Shown: in pieces, positions 11,090-19,735 of the stretch
Layout: every line of letters starts with the position of its first letter
Numbering within the stretch: position 1 is the first letter of the stretch
DNA from: Mesorhizobium sp. BR1-1-16
GTDB taxonomy: Bacteria > Pseudomonadota > Alphaproteobacteria > Rhizobiales > Kaistiaceae
Reading direction: 5' to 3'
Assembly (NCBI RefSeq): GCF_020165495.1
Contig: NZ_JAIUIE010000008.1
Span: 123,770-187,769 of the forward strand
Length of the DNA: 64,000 nt
Notes under the pieces: generated by a model
The model's input: only the letters and a program-made list of their open reading frames with translations
Told to the model about the DNA's origin: nothing
Databases searched by the model: none
Program-made: the position numbers and the translations under genes

Positions 11090-12076
11090 CTACCAGCGCT
11101 GATGCACGAAGGGCCGGATGTCCTCGTCATAGATCGTCTTCAACGCCGCCATGGTCTCGGCATCGAGAGGAGGCAGCGTAGCGGCGTCGGCATTGGCGCG
11201 CGCCTGTTGCTCGTTCTTGGCGCCGGGGATCGCCACGGTGACCGCATCGAACGTCAGGATCCATTTCAGCGCGAACTGCGCCATGGTCACATTGCCGCCG
11301 ACGAGCGGCCGGATGCGCTCGACCGCCGCAAGGCCGGCCTCATAGGGGACGCCGGAGAAGGTCTCGCCGACATCGAAGGCCTCGCCATGGCGGTTGAACT
11401 GGCGATGGTCGGAGGCGTCGAAATGCGTGTCGGCCTTCATCTTGCCGGTCAGCAGTCCGCTTGCCAGCGGCACGCGGGCGATGATGGCGGTCTCGCTTTC
11501 CAGCGCGCGCTGGAACAGCCGCTCGATCGGACGCTGGCGGAAGATGTTGAAGATGATCTGGATCGACACGACGCCGGGATATTCGAGCGCCTTCAGGCCT
11601 TCCTCGATCCGTTCGACGCTGACGCCGTAATTCGCGATCTTCCCGGCCGCGACGAGATCATCGAGAGCGGCGAAGACCTCTAGGTGATAATAGGCATCGG
11701 TCGGTGGACAGTGCAGCTGCAGGAGATCCAGCGTCTCCATCTCGAGATAGTCTCGGCTGCGGTCGACGAAGCCCGCCAGCGCGTCCGCCGTGTAGCCCGC
11801 CGCGACATGCGGCTGCAGGCGGCGGCCGGCCTTGGTGGCGACGAAAGGCCGCGGGCCGCCGCGCTCGCGCAGAACGCGCGCGATCAGCTTTTCCGAGCGG
11901 CCGTCGCCATAGACATCGGCGGTGTCGATGAAGGTCACGCCTGCATCGAGCGCCGTGTTGAGCGCGGCGATCGCGTCGCTCTCGTCGACATGGCCCCAGC
12001 TGGCGCCGATCGCCCAGGCTCCGAAGCCGATCTCGCTGACCTGCCGGCCTGTCCGTCCGAATGTTCGCGCGCGCAT
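11090..12076 (-). CDS. Aldo/keto reductase
   Basis: NAD(P)H-dependent oxidoreductase of 328 aa with the (beta/alpha)8 barrel signature. The start is typical (MRARTFGRTGRQVSEIGFG). The catalytic tetrad is visible as Asp and Tyr in FIDTADVYGDGRSE, Lys in FVATKAG, and His in LLQLHCP. The C-terminal cofactor segment AIPGAKNEQQARAN is also typical. The substrate is unknown. It lies downstream of the adenine deaminase gene on the same strand with an 84-base gap, so it may or may not belong to that operon. Its ribosome-binding site is inside a hairpin (12085-12108). Confidence 0.9.
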   Translation of the reverse strand: MRARTFGRTGRQVSEIGFGAWAIGASWGHVDESDAIAALNTALDAGVTFIDTADVYGDGRSEKLIARVLRERGGPRPFVATKAGRRLQPHVAAGYTADALAGFVDRSRDYLEMETLDLLQLHCPPTDAYYHLEVFAALDDLVAAGKIANYGVSVERIEEGLKALEYPGVVSIQIIFNIFRQRPIERLFQRALESETAIIARVPLASGLLTGKMKADTHFDASDHRQFNRHGEAFDVGETFSGVPYEAGLAAVERIRPLVGGNVTMAQFALKWILTFDAVTVAIPGAKNEQQARANADAATLPPLDAETMAALKTIYDEDIRPFVHQRW

Positions 12077-12084
12077 CGCCTGTC

Positions 12085-12108
12085 CCTCCGCAATTTCAGT
12101 CGCGGAGG
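12085..12108 (-). promoter_or_regulatory. Hairpin sequestering the ribosome-binding site of the aldo/keto reductase gene
   Basis: On the minus strand a 7-bp stem (CCTCCGC ... GCGGAGG) with a 10-base loop places the Shine-Dalgarno GGAGG inside the second arm, 8 bases before the ATG. An anti-SD arm of this kind can reduce or condition translation. Function is inferred from structure only. Confidence 0.4.
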
Positions 12109-12160
12109 TTATCGGGCGCGCGTCCTCTCATGACAAGGGCCGAGGGATTGGATGCGCGAC

Positions 12161-13960
12161 TCAATCCGGCTCGAACAGCGGCACCAGCGCCATGGCGGGC
12201 ACGGTGACGAGGCCGCGATCGGTGATGCGGATTTCGGGAATGACCGAGAGCGGGATCAGGTTGAAACCCATGAACGGGATCGAGCAGCCAGCCTCCGCCC
12301 AGGCCACCTTCAGGGCCCGCAATTCCTCGGCGACTTCAGGCACTCGCTTGTCGGAGAGAAGGCCCGCGATCGGCAGCGCGACGCGCGCCTTGACCACGCC
12401 GTCGGCGACGACCGCAATACCGCCCTCGGTCTCGGCGACGGTCGCGAGCGCGAGGCGCATATCCGCCTCGTTGGTGCCGGCGATGATGATGTTGTGCGCA
12501 TCATGACCGACGCTGGAGGCAACGGCGCCGCGCTTCAGGCTGAAGCGCGACAGCACGCCGTGGCCGACATTGCCATCGGTCTTGCCATGCCGCTCGACGA
12601 CGCTGACGAAACAGAGCCCATGCCGGTCGAACAGCGTCGACCAGTCATTGGCCGGCTCGATCGCGATCCGGTCATGCGTCAGCGTGATTCCGGGCAGTTC
12701 CGTGCGGATCGCGTTGAGAATGCCGGGACCGGCCGGAAGATCCGGCGTCAGTTTCAGCACCGCGGGAAGATGGACTGTGTGATAGGCCGCTTCCGGATAG
12801 CGATAGCGATCCGACAAGGCAGCATCGAGCAGCGGCGTGATGCGGCGCCCGTCGACGACGAGTTCGCCGCCATACCAGGTCGATTGCGGCTCCAGCGCAT
12901 CGTTCAGCAGGACGAGGTCCGCGCGCCGGCCACCGCCGAGCCCGCCGATCTCGCCGTCCTGGCCGAAGCGTGTCGCGCCATGCAGCGAGCCCATCGACCA
13001 GGCGGCTTCCGGTTTCACGCCGGCCCGCACGGCTTCGCGCACGACGAAGTCGAGGCCGAAATCGGCGAGATCGTCGGCGTCGCGATCATCGGTGCAGACC
13101 GCGATCCGCTTGGTCGAGGTGCCGAGTTCCGTAATGGTCTTGATCGCCTCGGGCAGCGAGTGCCAAGCCGTGGTCGGCGGGCCGCCGCGCAGGAAAATCC
13201 AGATGCCGGCCTCGAGCAGGTCGTCGGCGATGTCGCGGTCGATGGCCTCATGCGTGTCGGTGATGCCGCTCGCGGCATAGGCGGCGACGAAATCGCGGCC
13301 ATAGACATGGCCCGAGACGGGACGGCCGCGCTCGAGCGCCGCCTTGAGGATCGCGTGGCTGCGCTCGTCGCCCATCGTGACCGGCACGAAATCCATCTTT
13401 TCGCCGAGCGCCAGTGCTTCCGGCCAGCGATCGAACAGTCCGGCGATCTTCTCAGGCGTCAGGTCGCCGCCGGCTGTCTCAAGCTCGGGCGACGTCGCGG
13501 GAACGGTCGAGGGCACGGTGAGGAAGATCGAGAGCGGCGCGGCGCGGGCGTCCTCCAGCATCGCCTCGATGCCGGCGACGTCCATGACATTGCCGATCTC
13601 GTGACTGTCGCAGAAGATCGTCGTCGTGCCGTTGAGAAGCGCCGCCTCGGCATAGGCTGACGCGGTAACCATCGCCGATTCGATGTGGATATGCGGGTCG
13701 ACGAGGCCCGGACCGATGATGCCGCCCGCAGCATCATAACGCGCCGCTGCTCCGCGATAGCTGCCCGACGGCTTCACGGCCGCGATGCGGCCGCCGGAAA
13801 TCCAGATTTCCCGCTCGGGCAGGATGCGCTCGGAATAGGTCGAGAGCACGCGTGCGCCGGTGATGACGAGGTCTGGTGCCGCCCGTCCGGAGGCGACGGC
13901 CGCAAGCTGGCGCGTCATGCCAGCAAGCGGCGCCACGGAAAATCGGGTCAGCCGCGCCAT
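12161..13960 (-). CDS. ade: Adenine deaminase (Ade/AdeC, COG1001 type)
   Basis: Metal-dependent amidohydrolase converting adenine to hypoxanthine and ammonia. About 599 aa from the ATG at 13960. Metal-ligand motifs are visible: [14 protein letters not shown] in the N-terminal half and [10 protein letters not shown] downstream (the family usually shows DPHEIANV). The C-terminal adenine-deaminase domain contains [17 protein letters not shown]. The frame continues upstream to 14131 over the GST gene, but [11 protein letters not shown] is the plausible start, 10 bases after the GST stop. It is the last strongly linked gene of the acylphosphatase-like/Rieske/GST operon, which suggests a purine-related role for that locus. 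Confidence 0.9.
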   Translation of the reverse strand: MARLTRFSVAPLAGMTRQLAAVASGRAAPDLVITGARVLSTYSERILPEREIWISGGRIAAVKPSGSYRGAAARYDAAGGIIGPGLVDPHIHIESAMVTASAYAEAALLNGTTTIFCDSHEIGNVMDVAGIEAMLEDARAAPLSIFLTVPSTVPATSPELETAGGDLTPEKIAGLFDRWPEALALGEKMDFVPVTMGDERSHAILKAALERGRPVSGHVYGRDFVAAYAASGITDTHEAIDRDIADDLLEAGIWIFLRGGPPTTAWHSLPEAIKTITELGTSTKRIAVCTDDRDADDLADFGLDFVVREAVRAGVKPEAAWSMGSLHGATRFGQDGEIGGLGGGRRADLVLLNDALEPQSTWYGGELVVDGRRITPLLDAALSDRYRYPEAAYHTVHLPAVLKLTPDLPAGPGILNAIRTELPGITLTHDRIAIEPANDWSTLFDRHGLCFVSVVERHGKTDGNVGHGVLSRFSLKRGAVASSVGHDAHNIIIAGTNEADMRLALATVAETEGGIAVVADGVVKARVALPIAGLLSDKRVPEVAEELRALKVAWAEAGCSIPFMGFNLIPLSVIPEIRITDRGLVTVPAMALVPLFEPD

Positions 13961-13970
13961 GGCACGCTCC

Positions 13971-14600
13971 TCAGTGATAATCGGGAATGCCCGGCATCGT
14001 GATGAAGCCGGGGATCGTCCGCATGCGCCGCATCCAGCGCCGGAGCGCAGGATACTCGTCATGGTCGATGCCGAAATCGCGCGACAGCACGATCGGCGGG
14101 AACAGCGCGATGTCGGCGAGCGTCGGCCCATCGCCGACGAACCACGACGCGCCGGATAGATGCCGCGACGTCATGTGGTCTTCCATGACGCGAAACGCGG
14201 CGCGCGCTTGTCGCTCCAGCGTTTCCGGATCACCGGGCGCCTCCAGCATCGCGGTCAGCCGCGCCGCCGTCGCGGCGCCGAGCGGCCCTCTGGCGAAGAA
14301 GAGCCAGCTCATCACCGCGCCGAAAGCCGCAGCCTCATCGGGCAGGAAGGGGCTGCCGGCCGCCTCGGAGCGGGCGAGATAGCACAGGATCGCCTCGGCT
14401 TCCGTCAGCACCAGATCGCCGGCAACGAGGATCGGCAGGCTGCCGCGCGGATTGAGCGCAAGATAGACCGGCGAACGCTGCTCATGGCCTGGATGAACGT
14501 CGACGGCGATCGTCTCGGCGGTGATGCCGAGGATAGAGAGGAAGAGCCGCACCATGTAACAATCGGCGTCGAGTTCGTAGTCATGCAGGACGAGGCTCAT
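13971..14600 (-). CDS. Glutathione S-transferase family protein
   Basis: Soluble protein of 209 aa with a thioredoxin-like N-terminal domain (about 1-80; [28 protein letters not shown], the usual glutathione-site cis-Pro and SNAIL-like region) and an all-alpha C-terminal domain ([14 protein letters not shown]). Its ATG overlaps the stop of the Rieske gene in an ATGA, implying translational coupling. In the methylxanthine N7-demethylase complex of Pseudomonas putida CBB5, a GST homologue (NdmE) is a structural partner of a Rieske-less oxygenase (NdmC). The neighbourhood here makes a similar role plausible, by inference. Confidence 0.88.
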   Translation of the reverse strand: MSLVLHDYELDADCYMVRLFLSILGITAETIAVDVHPGHEQRSPVYLALNPRGSLPILVAGDLVLTEAEAILCYLARSEAAGSPFLPDEAAAFGAVMSWLFFARGPLGAATAARLTAMLEAPGDPETLERQARAAFRVMEDHMTSRHLSGASWFVGDGPTLADIALFPPIVLSRDFGIDHDEYPALRRWMRRMRTIPGFITMPGIPDYH

Positions 14601-15256
14601 TCCGCAGCCTCCAGCGCGGGGGCGGATGACGCTTCGAAAGCGTTGCGCAGCGCTTCCGCAGCGGCGGAGACCGCGACCGAATCGCCCGGGCCCGCCAGCA
14701 CCAGATGCAGCCCCGTCCGCGTCGCGGTGAAGGGTTGCAGGAAGACGAGAACCGGCGCGCCGGCAAGGGTTCCGGCATAGCTGCCGTCGTCCAGCGCCGT
14801 GAAGTCCCGCAAGAGGCGCTCCGCGACGACGTCCGGCGCGAGATCGACATAGAGGCTGCGAAGCGCGCGGCCCGTTGGCGCAGGCGCTGGCGGCGGCGGC
14901 GCCTCGGCGCCGAGTGAGGAGTGCACCAGGATCAGACCGCTAGCCTCGGCAGAATGATAGGTCGCGACCTTGATCGTCTCGGGAACAGCGAGATCGGGAT
15001 GGGCCGGAATCGCGCGGCATTGGCCGGCGGTGTCATAGGCCCAGCCGTGATAGAGGCAGGCGATATGGTTGCCGCGCACGAAGCCGAAGGAGAGCCGCAT
15101 GCCGCGATGCGGGCAGCGATCCTCCCAGACATGGCTGACGCCGGCGAGGTCGCGCCAGACGACCAGTTCCCGGTCGAACAGCCGCGTTCCGGCCGAGGTG
15201 CCCGGCTCGATATCGTCGGCGATGGCGACGGCGTACCAGCCTTCCACAAGGTTCAT
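14597..15256 (-). CDS. Rieske [2Fe-2S] protein lacking the oxygenase iron site
   Basis: About 219 aa from the ATG at 15256. Residues 3-110 form a Rieske domain like the N-terminal part of ring-hydroxylating oxygenases (GWYAVAIADDIEPG, LFDRELVVWRD). Cluster ligands are C48 and H50 in CPHRG and C67 and H70 in CLYHGW. The C-terminal 110 residues contain no Asn-Asp-His-His mononuclear-iron motif, and a proline/alanine linker separates the two parts. It is too short to be a full oxygenase alpha subunit (about 350-450 aa). The divergent gene at 15660 has the reverse set of sites, so this protein probably feeds electrons to that subunit. It overlaps the GST start by 4 bases. Confidence 0.85.
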   Translation of the reverse strand: MNLVEGWYAVAIADDIEPGTSAGTRLFDRELVVWRDLAGVSHVWEDRCPHRGMRLSFGFVRGNHIACLYHGWAYDTAGQCRAIPAHPDLAVPETIKVATYHSAEASGLILVHSSLGAEAPPPPAPAPTGRALRSLYVDLAPDVVAERLLRDFTALDDGSYAGTLAGAPVLVFLQPFTATRTGLHLVLAGPGDSVAVSAAAEALRNAFEASSAPALEAAE

Positions 15257-15293
15257 GTTGAATTTCCCCGATTGAACCAGGACGATGCAGCCG

Positions 15294-15536
15294 TCACCGG
15301 CCTTGCCCCTGGCGGTAGGCCTCACGCACCAGGCAATCGATCGGCCCGAGGCTGCAGGCCATCTCGAACATGTCGACGAGATCAGGCTCGCCTTCCACCG
15401 CGACATCGACGCGCGTTGCGTCGATGCGCCCGGCTACGGCCGAGACCGACAGGCGGCCGGCGCGGTGGCGCATGAACTCGGCGAAGCTCTCGGGCTCGAA
15501 ATCGCCGAGAAAAACCATCTCCACCCGCGTCCGCAT
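15294..15536 (-). CDS. Small acylphosphatase-like protein, function unknown
   Basis: About 80 aa from the ATG at 15536, first gene of the operon and 37 bases upstream of the Rieske gene. The segment VDVAVEGEPDLVDMFEMACSLGP resembles the C-terminal strand-helix of acylphosphatases, and the length and alternating pattern fit that ferredoxin-like fold. The catalytic Arg (GVGFR loop) and Asn of true acylphosphatases are not visible, so enzymatic activity is doubtful. It could be an accessory subunit of the Rieske system. The gene call rests on codon-like composition, spacing and the fold resemblance. Confidence 0.6.
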   Translation of the reverse strand: MRTRVEMVFLGDFEPESFAEFMRHRAGRLSVSAVAGRIDATRVDVAVEGEPDLVDMFEMACSLGPIDCLVREAYRQGQGR

Positions 15537-15659
15537 GCGCCTCGTCCTGTCTGACGGCCCTGTCACGCCTGTCTGGCCTTGCGCGACAGCCCAACAATCA
15601 GGCATGTCTAGCGTCTGGGCAACGCGACATCAACACGCGGTGGATCGGAGAACGGCGAG

Positions 15660-16529
15660 ATGGCAAGACCGGCGGAAAAGGCTTCGCTCGACAACTGGTA
15701 TGTGATCGACGCGCTGGCCGATATTCCGGCCGGGACACGGCCCAATCGCCTGCTCGGACGCGATCTGGTCGTCTTCCGCGATGGCGAAAGCGTTCCGGTG
15801 GTGCGTGAGCGCCTTGCCGACGGCTCACTCGGCGAACCGCTGCCGATCCGCCAGCGCTGGGGCTATCTCTGGACGACGCTGGGCACGCCGCCGCGCGAGC
15901 TCTTCGATATCCCGGAAGCTGATGAGCCGGATCGCCGCCATGTCGTGTGCGGTGCCGTCGCCGTGCGCGCCTCGGGCCTCAGGATCATCGAGAACTTCCT
16001 CGACATGGCGCATTTCCCCTTCGTCCACACCGATATTCTCGGCGCGGAACCGCATACGGAGGTGCACCACTACACCACCGAGATCCGCCGGGATGTCGAC
16101 GAGGTCTGGGCGACGAATTGCGAGTTCTTCCAGCCGCAGGCGGCGCTCTCGGCGCAGGGCGGCATCATGACGCAATACATGTATCGAGTCGCCGCGCCGT
16201 TCCAGACGCTGCTCTACAAGACTTGCCCGGCCGCCGCGAACCGCTGGGACGTCATCTGCCTGTTCGTGCAGCCGCTCGACCATGACCGTTGCCGCGCCCA
16301 TCCGGTGATGTTCATCGTCGACGACGAGAGCACGCTGACCAGCATGATCCACTTCCAGCAGCTGATCTTCCTGCAGGACCGCATCATCCTCGAAAACCAG
16401 CGCCCGCGCCTCTTGCCGCTGGAGCCGCGCGCGGAGATCCCGACCCGCGCCGATATCTCCTCCGTCGCCTACCGACGCTGGCTGAAGGAGAAGGGTGTCA
16501 CGTTCGGAACCGCCGAGCGGGCGGCCTGA
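15660..16529 (+). CDS. Rieske-oxygenase-like catalytic subunit without Rieske cluster ligands
   Basis: 289 aa. The N-terminus keeps the framework of a Rieske domain (NWYVIDALADIPAGTRPNRL, LLGRDLVVFRDGE), but the stretch that should carry CxH...CxxH is replaced by a short ligand-free segment. The catalytic domain is intact: N112, D115, H118 and H123 in ENFLDMAHFPFVH match the mononuclear non-heme iron motif, and a late acidic region (QDRIILENQ) matches the site of the third ligand in vanillate-demethylase-like enzymes. Such a subunit needs an external Rieske centre, as NdmC does; the divergent gene 14597-15256 encodes one. The substrate is unknown. Confidence 0.85.
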   Translation: MARPAEKASLDNWYVIDALADIPAGTRPNRLLGRDLVVFRDGESVPVVRERLADGSLGEPLPIRQRWGYLWTTLGTPPRELFDIPEADEPDRRHVVCGAVAVRASGLRIIENFLDMAHFPFVHTDILGAEPHTEVHHYTTEIRRDVDEVWATNCEFFQPQAALSAQGGIMTQYMYRVAAPFQTLLYKTCPAAANRWDVICLFVQPLDHDRCRAHPVMFIVDDESTLTSMIHFQQLIFLQDRIILENQRPRLLPLEPRAEIPTRADISSVAYRRWLKEKGVTFGTAERAA

Positions 16530-16547
16530 GGGACCGCGGAGACTGCC

Positions 16548-17009
16548 TCAGGCCTCGATCTCGATCACGCATTCGATCTCGACCGTCATGTTGCCGGGGA
16601 GCGTCGACATGCCGACCGAGGAGCGGGCGTGCCGGCCCTTTTCGCCGAATACCTCCAGGAAAAGATCCGAGCAGCCATTGATGACGCCGGGTGTATCGCC
16701 GAATTCCGGCACGCAGTTGACCATGCCGAGCACCTTGCCGATGCGCTTGACGCGGTCGAGATCGCCGAGCGTCTCCTTCATGACGGCAATCAGGTAGAGC
16801 CCGGTCAGCCGCGCGCGTTCATAGCCCTCCGCAACCGTGACGCCGTCGCCGAGCTTGCCGAGAGCGTTTTCCCCCATCGGCAGCAGCGGCCCCTGCCCGC
16901 CGAGGAACAGCAGGTTGCCCATCTGGACGGCCGGAATATACGTGCCGACAGGCTTCGGTACGGTCGGCAGCGCAATGCCGAGTTCTTCGAGGCGCTTTTC
17001 GATCTGCAT
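16548..17009 (-). CDS. RidA/YjgF family protein (enamine/imine deaminase type)
   Basis: About 153 aa from the ATG at 17009. The sequence has the RidA-family pattern of the longer atu-type subgroup: LFLGGQGPLLPMG, then VKRIGKVLGMVNCVPEFGDTPGVINGCSDLFLEVFGEKGRHARSS and a C-terminal strand VEIECVIEIEA. The Arg in GRHARSSVG corresponds to the conserved region binding the substrate carboxylate. Family members hydrolyse reactive enamines or imines. It is convergent with the oxygenase gene and divergent from the GntR regulator, so it is probably part of the same catabolic island. Confidence 0.87.
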   Translation of the reverse strand: MQIEKRLEELGIALPTVPKPVGTYIPAVQMGNLLFLGGQGPLLPMGENALGKLGDGVTVAEGYERARLTGLYLIAVMKETLGDLDRVKRIGKVLGMVNCVPEFGDTPGVINGCSDLFLEVFGEKGRHARSSVGMSTLPGNMTVEIECVIEIEA

Positions 17010-17163
17010 GGGCTTGGTTCCAGAGCGGTCATCGGCCCGCTTCCGGGTCCGCTGCCGCCAGCAAAGCGGTTCGGCGTTAAGAAAGCGCCAAAGCCGGCGG
17101 CACGCCTCGGCTTGCGCACCGTTCGCCACCATTGTAAGGCCGGACGGCGGAAGGGACGGAACC

Positions 17164-17895
17164 ATGGCGGATGCGGTGACCGAGGATGCGGCGCGGGCGG
17201 CGAAACCGGAAACGGGGCGCGGTTTCGGCGTGCAGTTCATTTATGACGCGCTGAAGCGCGACATTCTCGAAATGCGCCTGCCGCCGGGGTCCGGCCTCGA
17301 TGAAACCCGGCTCTCCGAGCGCTTCTCGATGTCGCGCACGCCGGTTCGCGAGGCGCTGGTCCGGCTCGTCGCGGAAGGGCTTGCGACGACGCTGCCCAAT
17401 CGCAACACCATCGTCTCCGCGATCGATTTCGCCAATCTCCCGGTCTATTTCGATGCGCTGACGCTGATGTATCGCGTCACGACGCGGCTCGCGGCGCTGA
17501 AGCGGACCGAGGCCGACATCGCCAGGCTGAAGGCGGAGCAGGTGAAGTTCGCTGCGGCCGTGCGTGCCGCCGATGCGCTCGCGATGATCGGCACCAATCG
17601 CGACTTCCATGTCGCCATCGCCGAGGCCGGGCGCAATCGCTACTACACCGAGCTCTTCACGCGCCTGCTCGACGAAGGCAGGCGCATTCTCCGCGTCTAT
17701 TATTCATCCTTCGACGATCACCTGCCCGATCCCTATGTCGCCGAACATGATGCGATGATCGCCGCGATCGAGGCGCGCGATGCCGACGAGGCCGAGCGGC
17801 TCGGCGGCCGTCATGCGCGCCAGATCATCGCGCAGCTGCAGGCTTTTCTCGCCTCGGGCGCCGGCGCGGCAATCGCGCTCAGCGGCGAGTCCTGA
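17164..17895 (+). CDS. GntR family transcriptional regulator (FadR/FCD subfamily)
   Basis: About 243 aa. An N-terminal winged helix (IYDALKRDILEMRLPPGSGLDETRLSERFSMSRTPVREALVRL) is followed by an all-helical FCD ligand-binding domain with metal-ligand-type residues (NRDFHVAIAEAG, then AEHDAMIAAIEARD). The ATG at 17164 follows ggaagggacggaacc. It is divergent from ridA across 154 bases, where its operator is likely. It is the best candidate regulator of the adjacent Rieske/GST/adenine deaminase genes, by inference from position. Confidence 0.9.
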   Translation: MADAVTEDAARAAKPETGRGFGVQFIYDALKRDILEMRLPPGSGLDETRLSERFSMSRTPVREALVRLVAEGLATTLPNRNTIVSAIDFANLPVYFDALTLMYRVTTRLAALKRTEADIARLKAEQVKFAAAVRAADALAMIGTNRDFHVAIAEAGRNRYYTELFTRLLDEGRRILRVYYSSFDDHLPDPYVAEHDAMIAAIEARDADEAERLGGRHARQIIAQLQAFLASGAGAAIALSGES

Positions 17896-17908
17896 GCCAG
17901 GGGCTGGT

Positions 17909-19426
17909 TCAGCCGCCGGCCGTCGCCAGGAACTTCTGGTAGACGAAGCCCCGCTTGTCGCCGGCGACAACCTCGCACCAGCCCTTGCAGGCCACGATCT
18001 GGACGCCCGTGCCCTGGCCGAGCACCGCGATCACTGGCGCGCCATTGTCGGGATTGGTCCTGAGCTTGACGCCGCTGGTGATGCGGCCCGGCCCGGGCTT
18101 CAGCAGCCCATCCGTCGCCCCGCCCGAGGCAACAGTCTTCGGCGGCGCTGCGGCGACGGTCTCGGACGCGGCGGGCAGGCTCGGCGCCGGCTCGGCGCTA
18201 GCCGCCATCTCTGCTGCGGGCGACGGGGTTGTGGTGGCCGTCATGGCAGGAGCCGTGGCGGGCACTTCGACCAGCGCCCCTGCCGGCTGGAGCGGAACCG
18301 CTGGCGGCATCGGTGTCGCCTGCATCACCGTCGGCTGTGTCATCTCGGCGGGAATGGCGTGCTGTGCTGAATTGTCGACTGCGGCCCTGGCCGGGCTTTC
18401 CGTTGTCGAAGTCGCGGCCAATGGCTGTGTTTCGGCCTTGGCGATGGTCACCGGGGCTGGCTCGGCCGCCGCCGGAGGGGTCGTGGCTTCGGCCGTTGTC
18501 GCGGCAGGGACATCGGCCGCCGCCGCCGTCGCTGTCTGAGAAGGCGCGGTGTCGTTGCGCGCCGTCAGCGCCCGGATCGTCATGCCGGCGCCGACCGTTG
18601 CAAGCAGGATCAGCAGCGAGACCGCGAGCGCCGGCTTCACATAAGCGCGACGGGCGCCCGGAATGGACAGCCGCAGCGCCGGAACCGGCTCGGCCTTGCT
18701 GGCGATCCGAGGCGCCACGGCAGGACTGGCGGCGGGGCTCGGAGCCGGCTTGCGGGCGCGTGGTAGGGGCGAGGCAAGGCGGTCGTCGCGGCCGCCAGGA
18801 CGCGGCGATCTCGGATTGCGCTTCGGCAGTGCCGCGGTCACGGCCTCGGCGGCGCGCGAAACGATGCCGTTGGGGACGGCAACAGCTGCGGGCGTTTCAA
18901 CCTCGGCTGGGACGGCCTCGTCGCGGTCGACACGCCCAAAGGTCGGGTCGTCGAGATCGGGCTCCTGAACGGCCGTCGCCAAATGGCGCGGTGCGCGGTC
19001 GCTGAGGCGGATGCTTGCGAGCAGGCGGTCGAGCGCCTCCTGATCTGGCTCGGCGGCTGGCGGTACCTCGACGGCGGTCTGCCGCGGACTGGCTGTCGAC
19101 GGTGTCGTCGGCGCTTCTGCAGGCGCGCTCGCAACTTCGTCGAAGAGCGCGACCATCGACTGCAGGTCGCTCATCATCGCGGCCTCCAGTTCGTTGCCGA
19201 AATCCGGCGCCGCCTCGGAAGCGGGCTCTGCCGTCGGGGTCGCTGGGCGAGCCGCCTCGAAGCCCGGGAAGGCCAGCAGCTTGTCGCGAACGGTGTCCTG
19301 AGGGCGCGGCCTCAGGCGGGCAGCGGCGGCGTTGCGGATGGCCGCTTCGAACCCGGCGGCGCCGGTGTCAGCGCTCTCCTCATGGGGAGGAAGTCGCAGC
19401 GCTGCCGATTTTCCAGGTGGTGTCAT
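17909..19426 (-). CDS. Membrane-anchored SH3-domain protein with disordered Ala/Pro-rich region
   Basis: 505 aa, no enzyme motif. Residues 1 to about 265 are low-complexity and rich in Ala, Pro, Glu and Arg. One membrane segment follows (ALAVSLLILLATVGAGMTI, about 270-290). A second Ala/Pro/Thr-rich stretch comes next, and the C-terminus is a bacterial SH3 domain (GVKLRTNPDNGAPVIAVLGQ ... GWCEVVAGDKRGFVYQKFL). The topology suggests a cytoplasmic N-terminus and a periplasmic SH3 domain, perhaps binding peptidoglycan. It resembles SH3 proteins widespread in rhizobia; the role is unknown. Confidence 0.75.
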   Translation of the reverse strand: MTPPGKSAALRLPPHEESADTGAAGFEAAIRNAAAARLRPRPQDTVRDKLLAFPGFEAARPATPTAEPASEAAPDFGNELEAAMMSDLQSMVALFDEVASAPAEAPTTPSTASPRQTAVEVPPAAEPDQEALDRLLASIRLSDRAPRHLATAVQEPDLDDPTFGRVDRDEAVPAEVETPAAVAVPNGIVSRAAEAVTAALPKRNPRSPRPGGRDDRLASPLPRARKPAPSPAASPAVAPRIASKAEPVPALRLSIPGARRAYVKPALAVSLLILLATVGAGMTIRALTARNDTAPSQTATAAAADVPAATTAEATTPPAAAEPAPVTIAKAETQPLAATSTTESPARAAVDNSAQHAIPAEMTQPTVMQATPMPPAVPLQPAGALVEVPATAPAMTATTTPSPAAEMAASAEPAPSLPAASETVAAAPPKTVASGGATDGLLKPGPGRITSGVKLRTNPDNGAPVIAVLGQGTGVQIVACKGWCEVVAGDKRGFVYQKFLATAGG

Positions 19427-19735
19427 TCCCGAATCCTTCGAATGATGCCGAGCCCACAGATACCGAACCGCTCCTCCGCCAGCGGGTCGAGCCGTGGCCC
19501 CGCGTCCTGCGAGGCTCCGACTGAAGCCGGGACGATCGGTGCGAAGATCATCACGGCTAAAATTTTATTAAACCGCGCTTGATCCAGAGATCATCCGCGT
19601 GTCTATCCGTCCGTCCGGCTTTCCGCCGGCCCGCCCGGCAGAAGTCGTGATCGCTAAATGAGGCGAGACTTAGGGCATTGTCGAGCGGCTTCGTCGCGGG
19701 CGGCCTCGCGAAGAGGCGACGCATCGTCGGACGTC
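19427..19735. other. Intergenic region between SH3-protein gene and ABC permease stop
   Basis: About 309 bases without a convincing gene. It contains an AT-rich patch at 19556-19572 (ctaaaattttattaaac) that stands out from the GC-rich surroundings and probably holds the promoter of the SH3-protein gene on the minus strand. No clear terminator was found for the permease gene. Confidence 0.45.

Noticed and set aside
12152..13660. Open frame of 502 codons opposite adenine deaminase
   Set aside because: No domain; the minus-strand deaminase has its metal motifs intact.
13961..14131. N-terminal extension of adenine deaminase to 14131
   Set aside because: It would overlap the GST coding sequence and is not conserved-looking; the ATG at 13960 fits the family N-terminus.
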